From: Ruminococcus sp.
GTDB lineage: Bacteria > Bacillota > Clostridia > Oscillospirales > Acutalibacteraceae
Length of the DNA: 64,000 bases
Reading direction: 5' to 3'
NCBI GenBank assembly: GCA_004558485.1
Contig: SFCS01000004.1
Location: forward strand, 16,223-80,222
A program made the position numbers and the translations under genes. The notes beneath the pieces were generated by a model. That model was not told the origin of the DNA. It saw only the letters and a list, made by a program, of their open reading frames with translations, and did no database searches. Shown one piece after another: positions 16,026-24,768 of the stretch (position 1 is its first letter; each line of letters begins with the position of its first letter).

Positions 16026-17308
16026 TATAGATCGATCATGACCTTTCCGTTCTCTATATGCATCTTGGTGCCGTAAACGGCGGAGATCCGTGCGAGACGG
16101 TCGATGAAGGACAGATCCTTTGCGGGCTGCGGGATGCCGCGCCGCGCCTCCTCGGCGTCAAAGCCCAGCTCCACGGGGAGCAGCTCCAGCCGCGTCAGCT
16201 TGCCGTCCTCCATTTCCCAATACGGAATGAAGGTCTCGAACATCCTGCGGTCATACATCAGTCCGCGTTTGCCGCCATTGGAGCGCGTCCACAAAAGCTC
16301 CTTCATGCCTGCATCCACCGGCACGCCGTTTTTCTCATAGTATTCCGCAGGGGCGGACGGCGTGCTGTTGAGCTGCAGCACAAAGTCGCCGAGCGAATGG
16401 AAGATGGGGCGACCTTTGTAGATCTCGATGCCGCGCACAAGGTGCGGCCCATGCCCGATCACGGCGTGCGCGCCGCGGTCGATGCAATCCCGGCAGAACT
16501 TCTCCAAAAATGCGGGGACATTCTCTTTTTCTCCGTCCAACGAATGATCGTGCAGAGAAATCAGCACATAGTCCGCCTTTTCCTTTGCCTCGTCGATGGA
16601 CGCCATAATGCGGGCATAGTCCGTCTTGTTCACCTCGACGCGCCTCCCGGGTCTTTCTGCCGTTTCCAGCGTCAGTCCCGCAAACTCGAAAACGCCCGCG
16701 GGCAGCTCCGGCAGATAGCCGTCCTTGCGGTCGCTGTCCGCCTCTTGATTGACGCCGGTCTCGGCGGCAATGTCTCTGAGCATTTCCATCTGCGCAGCGG
16801 TCACCTCAATGACCTCGCTTTGGCGCAGACCGTTGACGCCGGGACGACCGGCATAGACCTTTGAAGGGTTGCCCGCAATTGCCGTCGGATGCAGCGACGC
16901 TGTCACGGCGATGAGCGCCGCCGTGCCGCTTTTCGTCTGCAAATAGGCAGGCTTTGCCGCAGAGGGCAGATCCCGCCCCACGCCGGCAAACGCCAGACCC
17001 GACTGCTCCAAACAGGCAAGCGTCGACAGAAACCCGTCATAGGAAAAGTCGAACGCATGGTTGTTAGCGGTGGTGATCATGTTGCAGCCATAGCTTTTCA
17101 CCGTGTCGAGCGCCGACGGATCGACGCGCAGATAGGAGCCGCCGCTGAACGGCGAGGCGCAGCAGCTGCCCTCCTTGTTCAGTGTCGTTTCCAGATTGAA
17201 AAAGCGCGCATCGCCGCGCAGAATGAAATCCCGCAGCGTGTCAAACCCGTCATAGGGCGTTTTGTAGACCTCCTGGATCAAAAAGTCGCCGACAGCCGTA
17301 AATTTCAT
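16025..17308 (-). CDS. CapA family protein (metallophosphatase-like)
   Basis: A 427-residue CapA/PgsA-type protein. The family has a calcineurin-like metal centre and was named for poly-gamma-glutamate capsule synthesis, though many members have no known role. Motifs are GDFLIQ at the N-terminus, FNLETTL, TANNHAFD and VIGHGPHLVRGIEIYKGRPIFHSLGDF. There is no signal peptide or membrane anchor, which is odd for capsule synthesis and points to a cytoplasmic phosphohydrolase. The start overlaps the M20 peptidase stop (ATGA). It is the last gene of the ten-gene operon, ending in a strong terminator. Confidence 0.82.
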   Translation of the reverse strand: MKFTAVGDFLIQEVYKTPYDGFDTLRDFILRGDARFFNLETTLNKEGSCCASPFSGGSYLRVDPSALDTVKSYGCNMITTANNHAFDFSYDGFLSTLACLEQSGLAFAGVGRDLPSAAKPAYLQTKSGTAALIAVTASLHPTAIAGNPSKVYAGRPGVNGLRQSEVIEVTAAQMEMLRDIAAETGVNQEADSDRKDGYLPELPAGVFEFAGLTLETAERPGRRVEVNKTDYARIMASIDEAKEKADYVLISLHDHSLDGEKENVPAFLEKFCRDCIDRGAHAVIGHGPHLVRGIEIYKGRPIFHSLGDFVLQLNSTPSAPAEYYEKNGVPVDAGMKELLWTRSNGGKRGLMYDRRMFETFIPYWEMEDGKLTRLELLPVELGFDAEEARRGIPQPAKDLSFIDRLARISAVYGTKMHIENGKVMIDL

Positions 17309-18453
17309 ACATATGCCTCCGTTGTGAGCTTCAGTGCGAGCCGCAGCGTGGACTCCGTGCCGATCGAAAGACAGTTCTTCTCGATCCATTCCTCGCGGGT
17401 GTGCGCCCCGTTTCCGTAATAGCCGCCGACGCAGACCGCCGGGATACCGCGGGACTGCGGGATGTTGCAGTCGGTCGAGCCGCTGCGAAACGGCGTTTCT
17501 TCCCCTGTGACCGCGCTGATGCTTTCGGCACACAGGGTCTCAAGCTGCGCCTGTGCAGCGGCATCCACGCCGTCTGCACAGGGGCGCTCCCCGATAAGCG
17601 TTGCCGTCACGGTCGCATCGCCCTTGTTGTACCGCGCGAAGATCTCCTCAAAGTGACGGCGCATTTCCTTGAGACATTCCACATCGTCCGAGCGGTATTC
17701 GCACAGCATCTCCGCCTCTTGGGCAATAGTGTTGACCGATGTGCCGCCCGCAATCGTGCCGACATTATAGGTCGTATGAACGCCTTCTTTCTTGGGCACC
17801 TCCAACGCATAGATGTCCCGCACGATCTGCGACAAAACGGCGATGGCATTGGTGTTGCCAAAGCACGAGAAGGAATGTCCGCCCGGTGTTTTCACCGTCA
17901 CGCGATAGCGATGCGAGCCGACACAGCGGTTACAGATTTCATCCAGCGTGCCGTCCACGGTGACAAATCTACCGATCCTGCCCGCAAAATCATCGAAAAG
18001 GCGACGCGAACCCTTGAGGTTGCCCAACCCCTCCTCACAGGAATTGCAGACAAACAGCACGCCGCGCGGCGGCACGATGTGATTCTCGACAAAGAATTTT
18101 GCCGCCATCAGGATCGTCACCACCGACGCAGTGTCGTCGCCGACGCCGGGACAATGGATGCGCTCGCCGTCATCGACATAGGGCATCGGCTCCAAATCGG
18201 GAAACACGGTATCGGTGTGTGCCGCAAAAACGGTGATATCCGTTTTGCCGTCGCACCCGATCGGGAAAATAACATTTTTCGCCTCGTCGATATAGACGCC
18301 CTCTGCCCCGATGTCCTCGAGCCACTTTTTACAAAAAGCGGCTCTTTCGTCCTCCCTGTGGGACGGCGCGGGGATGCCGCACAGAGCGCGCAAAAGCTGC
18401 TCCGGCAGTGCCGCATTATCGGTCAAAAACTGCCGTATTATCTGCTCGTTCAT
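17305..18453 (-). CDS. M20 family metallopeptidase
   Basis: A 382-residue zinc peptidase of the M20 family (peptidase T/ArgE/DapE group). Metal-site motifs are AAHTDTVFP (His-x-Asp), GVGDDTASV (bridging Asp), CNSCEEGLG (catalytic Glu pair) and a C-terminal FRSGSTDCN. The dimerisation domain has VKTPGGHSFSCFGNTNA. The substrate could be a small peptide or N-acyl amino acid. ATG 18453 was chosen over a GTG at 18462 because the latter lies inside the AAAGGGG ribosome binding site. It lies 15 bases after the ceramidase-like gene in the sugar operon. Confidence 0.87.
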   Translation of the reverse strand: MNEQIIRQFLTDNAALPEQLLRALCGIPAPSHREDERAAFCKKWLEDIGAEGVYIDEAKNVIFPIGCDGKTDITVFAAHTDTVFPDLEPMPYVDDGERIHCPGVGDDTASVVTILMAAKFFVENHIVPPRGVLFVCNSCEEGLGNLKGSRRLFDDFAGRIGRFVTVDGTLDEICNRCVGSHRYRVTVKTPGGHSFSCFGNTNAIAVLSQIVRDIYALEVPKKEGVHTTYNVGTIAGGTSVNTIAQEAEMLCEYRSDDVECLKEMRRHFEEIFARYNKGDATVTATLIGERPCADGVDAAAQAQLETLCAESISAVTGEETPFRSGSTDCNIPQSRGIPAVCVGGYYGNGAHTREEWIEKNCLSIGTESTLRLALKLTTEAYV

Positions 18454-18467
18454 TGCCGACACCCCTT

Positions 18468-19949
18468 TTATTTCTCAAAAAGACCGTTGATCTCCTGCAC
18501 CGTCTTGCGCACCAGCTGCTCGCCGCCGATGTGGCCGCAGATACCGCTGGAGACATAGGCGGAATAGTGGCTGCCCTTTTCTGCCTTTTCGGTGGGCAGA
18601 TACCCCTCTGAGCCACAGCAGAGCTGAATGAGGAAGGTCTGCTTTGCCGCGCTGCGGGCGCGGATCTGGTTGCCGTAGTCCAAAAACAGCTCAAAGGGGT
18701 TGGTGGCAAACGCAATGTCGCCGAGGCGCATCACATGAATTTCCGTTTCCAGAATATCGTGCGTCTGCTGATAGCGATAGCGGGCGATGTCGCCGGCATA
18801 GATATACAGCTTTGCATTGTCCTTATAATTGATGGTGTCACCGGCTCCTTCAAAGAATTCCCGAAGGGCGCGATCGGCGGCACGGTACTGGGTGCCGGTC
18901 ACGCGGCGGATGGGAAGATCCACCTTCAGTACGCGATGCTCAAAGGGCAGCGTATCATAATAGTCGGTGATGTCCTCATAGGCATAGAGGATCTCGTTGG
19001 CAACGCGTCTGCCCGCAAGCGTGCAGCCTTTGATGTCAAACATGGACGGGTCCGCCCAACGTTCGTTGTGCGTGTCGTGGTTGATGTTGGGATCCATGAC
19101 CGGCGTTTCCGGCTCCACCCAGCGGATAAGATCGCGCGGGCACTGATCGCCGGCGGCGGAGCAAAGCGCCAAAACCTTCAGCTCGTCGCCGAACTTTTCA
19201 CGCAGGAACTGCTTGACCTTGCCCCAATAGTCCGAGGATATGAAGGAACGGTGCTCCAGCACCTGCGCCGGACATGCCACATTTGCGACAACGCCCGTGA
19301 TCTTACGGTTTTCGTCGAAGGTGTAGAGAATTTCGATACCGCTGTCATTGCCGCCCTCAAGCTGGGTGAAGTTGGCGGTGTTGGTGTCGCCCCACATCAG
19401 CGCCGTGCCGTCGTCATAGCAGGCGCGGCGGCACATGCCGACCGCAGCCCTGCCGAAGCCGTGCGCGATCTGTGCAGGCTTGCGGGCGTTCCACGCATGG
19501 ATGACTGCCTCAGCGATCTTCTCCGCGATATACGGCGTCGCCTCGTCCTGCGTCAGCACATTTTCCGTCTGCGGAGCGGTACTGACATATTCCCCGCCGT
19601 CCTTCGCATAGGAAAGCAAGATGTTCGTTGAATTGTCAATTCTGCCGTTGCGGTTATATTCGATGGAGGTATGGCTGTGAATAGCGCCGATCATCACCTT
19701 TTCAAGCGGCAGATCGGTCCTGCCTTCAAGCAGCTTGCGTACGCGCGCCACCATGTTCTCGGAAATGGCAACGATGTCACAGGAGCAGATGACCGCCTGC
19801 TCGCCGTCTGCCTCAATGGCGAGCGCCGTCACGGTGAGCGGCGTTTCCACATACTCGGAAACGCGCTCATAGAACTGACCGGCAAGATATACGGGGCGGT
19901 CGGGCGTCATGTCGACCTCCGCCCAACCGAGCTTTAGCTTTTCACTCAT
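18468..19949 (-). CDS. Neutral/alkaline ceramidase-like protein
   Basis: A 493-residue protein with the N-terminal domain of neutral ceramidases: GWAEVDMTPDRPVYLAG (about 8-24), ICSCDIVAIS, IHSHTS near residue 96 (metal-binding histidines) and ALCSAAGDQCPR near 285. In true ceramidases the enzyme is secreted and cleaves N-acyl sphingosine. Here there is no signal peptide, and the gene is embedded in a sugar operon, so another amide or ester substrate is likely. The start follows a good AGGGAGG site; the longer frame only overlaps the aldolase gene. Family moderately secure, function open. Confidence 0.72.
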   Translation of the reverse strand: MSEKLKLGWAEVDMTPDRPVYLAGQFYERVSEYVETPLTVTALAIEADGEQAVICSCDIVAISENMVARVRKLLEGRTDLPLEKVMIGAIHSHTSIEYNRNGRIDNSTNILLSYAKDGGEYVSTAPQTENVLTQDEATPYIAEKIAEAVIHAWNARKPAQIAHGFGRAAVGMCRRACYDDGTALMWGDTNTANFTQLEGGNDSGIEILYTFDENRKITGVVANVACPAQVLEHRSFISSDYWGKVKQFLREKFGDELKVLALCSAAGDQCPRDLIRWVEPETPVMDPNINHDTHNERWADPSMFDIKGCTLAGRRVANEILYAYEDITDYYDTLPFEHRVLKVDLPIRRVTGTQYRAADRALREFFEGAGDTINYKDNAKLYIYAGDIARYRYQQTHDILETEIHVMRLGDIAFATNPFELFLDYGNQIRARSAAKQTFLIQLCCGSEGYLPTEKAEKGSHYSAYVSSGICGHIGGEQLVRKTVQEINGLFEK

Positions 19950-19965
19950 AGGTATTCCTCCCTTT

Positions 19966-20649
19966 TTACAGCAGCTCGGCGACTTTTTTGCCGCCGTAGC
20001 AAGCGTCCCAATCTGCATCAAACTGTTTGACGGCAATGTCTGCCAGCGGATGACTGATGAGGGCACGGAAGATGTCGGGCGCGATGGTAACGCTCTGGCA
20101 GCCGCACAGCGCCGCGTCACTCACCTGCTGCACATTCTTGAAGCTTGCCGCCAGAACCTTGCAGTCGATGTCGTCATACTGTGCAAAGGTGCTGACGATG
20201 TCCGCCACAACCTGCACGCCGTTGCCGTTCACCATATCGAGACGGTTGACATAGGGCGCGACAAACGCAGCGCCCGCCTTTGCCGCCATCAGCGCCTGGG
20301 CTGCAGAGAAGATGGTGGTCATGGTGACGGGAATCTCGCCCTCTTTTTTGAGCTGCATGGTCGCTTTGAGACCCGCCTCGCCGATCGGCACTTTGATATA
20401 GAAATTGTCGCCGAGCAGCTTTTTGAGCATCTTCGCCTCTTTGACGATCTCCTCAGCGGTCTTGCCGGTGGTCTGCACATGCAGCATCTTGTCCGGCCCG
20501 ATGATCTCGCGGATAGTGAGCAGCAGCTTTTTGAGATCGGTCTTTTCACGGGAAATGATGGACGGGTTGGTGGTCACTCCGGAAATGGGATAAAACTCAT
20601 TGATGTGGCGGATTGCCTCCACATCGGCGGTGTCAATGATATACAGCAT
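19966..20649 (-). CDS. Transaldolase family protein (fructose-6-phosphate-aldolase-like)
   Basis: A 227-residue short transaldolase/FSA-type class I aldolase. It begins YIIDTADVEAIR, has the GVTTNPSII motif (24-32) and the Schiff-base Lys86 in FYIKVP. Short members either transfer dihydroxyacetone units or cleave ketose phosphates directly. GGAGG lies 8 bases before the ATG. It directly follows a sugar isomerase and kinase in the same transcript, so it probably cleaves the phosphorylated ketose they make (inference). Confidence 0.9.
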   Translation of the reverse strand: MLYIIDTADVEAIRHINEFYPISGVTTNPSIISREKTDLKKLLLTIREIIGPDKMLHVQTTGKTAEEIVKEAKMLKKLLGDNFYIKVPIGEAGLKATMQLKKEGEIPVTMTTIFSAAQALMAAKAGAAFVAPYVNRLDMVNGNGVQVVADIVSTFAQYDDIDCKVLAASFKNVQQVSDAALCGCQSVTIAPDIFRALISHPLADIAVKQFDADWDACYGGKKVAELL

Positions 20650-20662
20650 ACTAAGTTCCTCC

Positions 20663-22012
20663 TTATTCGACAACTTCAATGCCGAGAATGTCGCAAAGAT
20701 CCCTGATGAGGGCGGTATTATCGCCGTAGGAAATGATGTAGTGCTGGCACATCACATTCTGCGCAAAGTGCTCCACATCCTCAAGGAAGATCTCAAGACC
20801 CGGGAGCTGCGGCGCGGGCTGCGTCCAGCCTGCCTCCTCCCACTTGGGCGGGGTCTTGCCGGTGCCGGTCAGCAGATGCATATAATACTTACCGTCGCGG
20901 AAGAAGAGTCGGCTCATCGTCAGCTCGCCCGTGCGCACCTTGGAGACATTGAGGATGCCCTCCGCCAGCTCGCCGAACGCCGCCGGCATCACCGTCACAT
21001 CGCCGTCCGCGACCTCTGCCGGGATATAGTCCGGCACACCCGCGATGACGCTGTTTTCAAAGAACTCATAAAACTCGAGATACGCGCCGCACTGACCGGT
21101 CAGTGCCTTCACCATGAGCTGGGTAACATTGCCGAGGCAGTCGTTTTCCGGAATGGTGGACACGCCCGCGCAATCGGCAAGCAGCATGAAGATCGGTGCG
21201 GGTGGGAAGCCGAGCAGCTTTTTCATGCCGTCCACATCTTTAAGGGAAATCGCACCGTAGCCGCGCTCGTCGATGAGGCTCTTGACCGCCAGATAATAGC
21301 CGGCGGCAAGCTCCATGCTCTCCTGCTTTGCGGGCTTTAAGAATTTCCACTTCTTCATTGCGGTGTCGATGACCGCCTGCTTTTCCTCGGCGGTGATCTT
21401 GTCGAAGCGCTGTTTCATTTCGAGCATTTCAAAGGTCTCGATCTCCGGGCCGACCACGCGCTTCAGAGAAGACCCGTCATACATTGTGCCGTAGAGGTTC
21501 ATGTCGCGGTAGCCCGCCATGCCGATGCGTGCGCTGCGCAGCGTATGGGCGGCAGCGGCAGCCTTCACAAAGCTCGCCACCTTGGCGGAGTTGGTCTTCT
21601 TGCCGATGATGTCATAGACATAGCGGAAACGGTAGCCAAGGTCGGCAAAGGTCTTGCGCAGTGCGCTGGTGCCCGCCTGGTCGGCGGTGGTGACGATACG
21701 GTCACCCTCACGCCAGCCGCAAAGACCCCACAGCACCATCGGCAGATGCCGATACTGCTCGGTAATTTTGACGACCGCATGGGTCGGAATCCAACCGGCG
21801 ATGCAAAGCACGAGCGCATCAAATTCCTGGCCGCGCAGCGCGTCGAGCGCCTTTTTGATGTCCTTTTCCTCATAGTCGTCGGTCACGGGGTACACGGAGA
21901 CAAGCTCCACACCCTCCGCCTGCAAAGCCGCCTCTGCCGCTTTGCACTTGTTGACGATGATGTCAACGGGCGTGTTGACCTCACCGAATCCGATAAAGGC
22001 TGTTTTACGCAT
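20663..22012 (-). CDS. L-fucose/L-arabinose isomerase family protein
   Basis: A 449-residue protein of the FucI/AraA isomerase superfamily, which interconverts aldoses and ketoses using a divalent metal. Visible features are an N-terminal Rossmann-like half (GFGEVNTPVD, CIAGWIPTHAV, GLCGWREGD), the middle YRDMNLYGTMYD, and a C-terminal DCAGVSTIPENDCLGNVTQLM with likely metal-binding Glu/Asp. It is shorter than true FucI (about 590) and AraA (about 500), so substrate should not be read from the name. GAGGTATAATT precedes the ATG. It lies between a FGGY kinase and an aldolase. Confidence 0.85.
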   Translation of the reverse strand: MRKTAFIGFGEVNTPVDIIVNKCKAAEAALQAEGVELVSVYPVTDDYEEKDIKKALDALRGQEFDALVLCIAGWIPTHAVVKITEQYRHLPMVLWGLCGWREGDRIVTTADQAGTSALRKTFADLGYRFRYVYDIIGKKTNSAKVASFVKAAAAAHTLRSARIGMAGYRDMNLYGTMYDGSSLKRVVGPEIETFEMLEMKQRFDKITAEEKQAVIDTAMKKWKFLKPAKQESMELAAGYYLAVKSLIDERGYGAISLKDVDGMKKLLGFPPAPIFMLLADCAGVSTIPENDCLGNVTQLMVKALTGQCGAYLEFYEFFENSVIAGVPDYIPAEVADGDVTVMPAAFGELAEGILNVSKVRTGELTMSRLFFRDGKYYMHLLTGTGKTPPKWEEAGWTQPAPQLPGLEIFLEDVEHFAQNVMCQHYIISYGDNTALIRDLCDILGIEVVE

Positions 22013-22014
22013 AA

Positions 22015-23445
22015 TTATACCTCTTTTCCTTGAAATAGGGCAGCCTCTGCCCGTTTGAAGTTTTTATAGCAAGCGGTGTAATCCGCTTTGTCCGGATGAT
22101 AGACCTTGTCTTCCTTGACAAAGGCGCTGCATGCCGCCTTGACATCGCTGAATATGCCGACACCCACCCCGGCAAGGATCGCCGTGCCGAGACAGGCGGT
22201 CTCTTTGTTTTTGAGCGTCACGATGTCCGCGCCCGTCATGTCTGCCTTGATCTGACACCACAGCGGACTGGTCGCGCCACCGCCCATGGAGCGTACCTGT
22301 TTGCAGGAAACACCCAGATACTCCAAGTTCTCCCGCAGCATGCAGGCAACCGCCTCCAGGATGCTGCGCACCGCATGAGCGCGCGTGTGCTCCATCGTCA
22401 GACCCATGAACGCGCCGCGCACATCGGGATCGTATTTCGGCATGGTCGAGCCGCAAAGATACGGCAAAAAGACCAACCCGTCCGAACCCGGCTGCACCTT
22501 TGCCGCCAGCTCGTCCAGCTCCTTGAACCCGAACTGCTCACAGAACTGATTTTTGAACCATTTGAGGGCGATGCCCGCCGTCGGCGTCCAGGTGAGCAAA
22601 CAATATTTCCCGTCGAAATTCAGATGGCACGGAACGATGCTCTGCGGGTCATAGGGCGGCATCGGACGGTCGGGAGCGAAGATCGCCATGGTCGTGCCGG
22701 TCATCTCGCTGACGACATTGCCACCGATGACACCGGCGCCGATAGCGCCCGCCACCTGATCCATCGCACCCGTCACCACCGGCACGCCGAGATAGCTGCC
22801 GACAGGCACGCCGCTTTCGCAAAGACGCGGGAGCTTATCCGACGAAATACCGATGAAATCAAGCATTTCCTTCCACCAGACACCGTTCACGATGTCGAGA
22901 TACAGGCTGGAGGATTGCAGCGTTTTTTCGGTGACAAATTCGCCGGTCATACGGTAAAGCAGATAGTCCTCCAAAAGAAACACGCGCCCGATCTTCGCAA
23001 ACACCTCCGGCAGGTGCTTTTTCACCCAAAGCAGCTTTGCCGCGGGCCAGGTCGCCGTGATCTCCGGCTGACCGGTGATCTCATAGACCTTTTTGTTGCC
23101 GAACGCCGCCTTGATCTCCTCCGCCTCTGCCGTCGCGCGGTTGTCGAGCCACACGATGGCGTTTGTGAGCGGCTGCCCCTCCTTATCGGTGAGGACCATC
23201 GTTTCGCACTGGGTGTCCACCGCCAAGCCGGACAGCGTGATGCCCTCCGTCACCTCGCGGAAAGCGGAACGGAAAAGCGCCCAATATTCCTCCGGCGGAA
23301 ACTCCACGCGGTCACCCGCCACGAGCAGCGTATAGTCTCTCGTCGCACTGCGCACAAGGCCGCCGTTCTCATCGAATACCGCCGCCTTGAGCGAAGTTGT
23401 GCCGACATCCACGCCGAGCAGATATTTTGCATTCTTCAGACTCAT
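22015..23445 (-). CDS. FGGY family carbohydrate kinase
   Basis: A 476-residue sugar kinase most like xylulokinases. The N-terminal phosphate loop LLGVDVGTTSLKAAV (9-23), the substrate-side VDTQCETMV and WLDNRATAEAEE, the catalytic-Asp region GAMDQVAGAIGAG and the C-terminal MGGGATSPLWCQIKADMTG are all intact. It should phosphorylate a ketose or polyol. The start overlaps the TPI-like stop (ATGA). Together with the adjacent isomerase it forms the usual isomerase-kinase entry of a pentose- or hexose-type pathway. Confidence 0.92.
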   Translation of the reverse strand: MSLKNAKYLLGVDVGTTSLKAAVFDENGGLVRSATRDYTLLVAGDRVEFPPEEYWALFRSAFREVTEGITLSGLAVDTQCETMVLTDKEGQPLTNAIVWLDNRATAEAEEIKAAFGNKKVYEITGQPEITATWPAAKLLWVKKHLPEVFAKIGRVFLLEDYLLYRMTGEFVTEKTLQSSSLYLDIVNGVWWKEMLDFIGISSDKLPRLCESGVPVGSYLGVPVVTGAMDQVAGAIGAGVIGGNVVSEMTGTTMAIFAPDRPMPPYDPQSIVPCHLNFDGKYCLLTWTPTAGIALKWFKNQFCEQFGFKELDELAAKVQPGSDGLVFLPYLCGSTMPKYDPDVRGAFMGLTMEHTRAHAVRSILEAVACMLRENLEYLGVSCKQVRSMGGGATSPLWCQIKADMTGADIVTLKNKETACLGTAILAGVGVGIFSDVKAACSAFVKEDKVYHPDKADYTACYKNFKRAEAALFQGKEV

Positions 23446-24143
23446 CCGTGCACCTCATCCCACGCGCGGCGCAGCGCGGACAGCATTTCGTCCACCATTG
23501 CCTCCGGATCCTTCGCCTTGATGATGCCGCTGGTGGAGCCGGTCGCCTGTGCGCCGAGCTTTATGGTGTTGTAGACATCCTGACCGTTGGAGATGCCCGC
23601 ACCCTGCAGCACCATGATGGCAGGGTTGATGGCGCGCACGGTCTCGATGGTCTCTTTGACATAGTTGGCGTCGCTGGTCTTGCCGGTGCCGATCAGCTCG
23701 GTCGGCTCCGCCACCAACAGGTTCGGCGACATCTTTGCGATCGCTTTCAGCTCGTCGACCGTGTCGGCACACACGATGGTCGCCAGCCCCACCTCATCGG
23801 CGCGGGCGATGGTCTTTTCAATTTCCGGCAGCGTCAGCTTTTTCTCGGCATGATTGAGCATCACGCCGACAGCGCCCGCCGCCTTGACCGCCTCAGGCAG
23901 CACCGAGCCGAGTCCTCTGCCGGGGGTGAGATAGTCCATGTGCTGTGCGAACACCGAAATGCGTTCGGTGTTCTCCGCCAAAAGACGGATGTCCGTGTAC
24001 TGCGGAGTCACGATCACATCCACATCATATTTGATGGCGGCGCGATCGATCGCCTTGGCAAGGCGCAACATATCGTCGCCGTAGAGATACGCCTTCGGAC
24101 CGACCTCAAAAAACGGCGGTTTGATGTGAAAATCCTTATACAT
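23442..24143 (-). CDS. Triosephosphate-isomerase-like protein
   Basis: A 233-residue TIM barrel of the TPI superfamily, closer in size to archaeal TPIs. The three catalytic residues can be placed: Lys17 (GPKAYLYG), His98 (LNHAEKK) and Glu146 (VAEPTELIGTGK). The tail has the phosphate-binding GAGISNG and GSTSG loops. Organisms normally have a housekeeping TPI in the glycolytic operon, so this linked copy probably handles another phosphorylated short sugar; TPI paralogues work on tetrulose phosphates in Brucella erythritol catabolism. ATG 24143 follows AAAGGGATAGG. Confidence 0.87.
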   Translation of the reverse strand: MYKDFHIKPPFFEVGPKAYLYGDDMLRLAKAIDRAAIKYDVDVIVTPQYTDIRLLAENTERISVFAQHMDYLTPGRGLGSVLPEAVKAAGAVGVMLNHAEKKLTLPEIEKTIARADEVGLATIVCADTVDELKAIAKMSPNLLVAEPTELIGTGKTSDANYVKETIETVRAINPAIMVLQGAGISNGQDVYNTIKLGAQATGSTSGIIKAKDPEAMVDEMLSALRRAWDEVHG

Positions 24144-24147
24144 AGTC

Positions 24148-24750
24148 CTATCCCTTTCTTTCATTCAGTCGCGCGCCGACCGCCCCGCCCGGATGGATGA
24201 GAGCAAACTGCTCCTTGCAGTAGCCGGTCTCCTCCATGATGGCACAGATCAGTGCGTCGCACAGCGCGATGGTCGCCACAAAGCTGGCGGTCGCCTGCAT
24301 GTTGAATTTGTCGCTTTCCCTTTCAATGTGCATCGGCAGCACGCAATCGGCGCCGGTGGCGATCGGTGAAGTGAGGTTTTCGGTGATGCCGATGATAAAC
24401 GCACCTTTTTTCTTGGCAACATCCAAAACCGGCAGCAGCTCCGCGGTCTTGCCGCCGCGGGAAACCAGCACCACTACCGTGTCCTTCTGCACCGCGCCGA
24501 GTCCGCCGTGCATTGCCTCACAGGGCGGCAAAAACTGCGCGGGGCGTTCGATGCAGCAAAGGGTGTGGGAAAACTTCTTTGCCGCGATGCCGGAGGAGCC
24601 GGAGGCGCTGGTGATGACCTGACGGCAGGCGGAAAGCGCCTCCACCGCTTTTTCAAAGCTCGCCCTATCCAGCGTTTCGAGCACATCGGCAACCGCCTTT
24701 TGTTCGATCACGAGAGAATTCTTCGCCATTTCAAAGGCTTTCTCGGTCAT
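24148..24750 (-). CDS. SIS domain sugar-phosphate isomerase-like protein
   Basis: A 200-residue single SIS domain. Phosphosugar-binding motifs are SASGSSGIAAKK and VSRGGKTAE, and the C-terminus HPGGAVGARL matches the KpsF/GutQ type of arabinose-5-phosphate isomerase, but without CBS domains. It could isomerise a ketose/aldose phosphate or act on an amino-sugar phosphate. It lies 5 bases before the TPI-like gene. AGGATACAT precedes the ATG. Confidence 0.85.
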   Translation of the reverse strand: MTEKAFEMAKNSLVIEQKAVADVLETLDRASFEKAVEALSACRQVITSASGSSGIAAKKFSHTLCCIERPAQFLPPCEAMHGGLGAVQKDTVVVLVSRGGKTAELLPVLDVAKKKGAFIIGITENLTSPIATGADCVLPMHIERESDKFNMQATASFVATIALCDALICAIMEETGYCKEQFALIHPGGAVGARLNERKG

Positions 24751-24768
24751 ATGTATCCTACCTTTCTT

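Noticed and set aside
17309..17533. 75-residue N-terminal extension of the CapA protein
   Set aside because: It overlaps the well-supported C-terminus of the M20 peptidase; the ATGA overlap at 17308 fits better.
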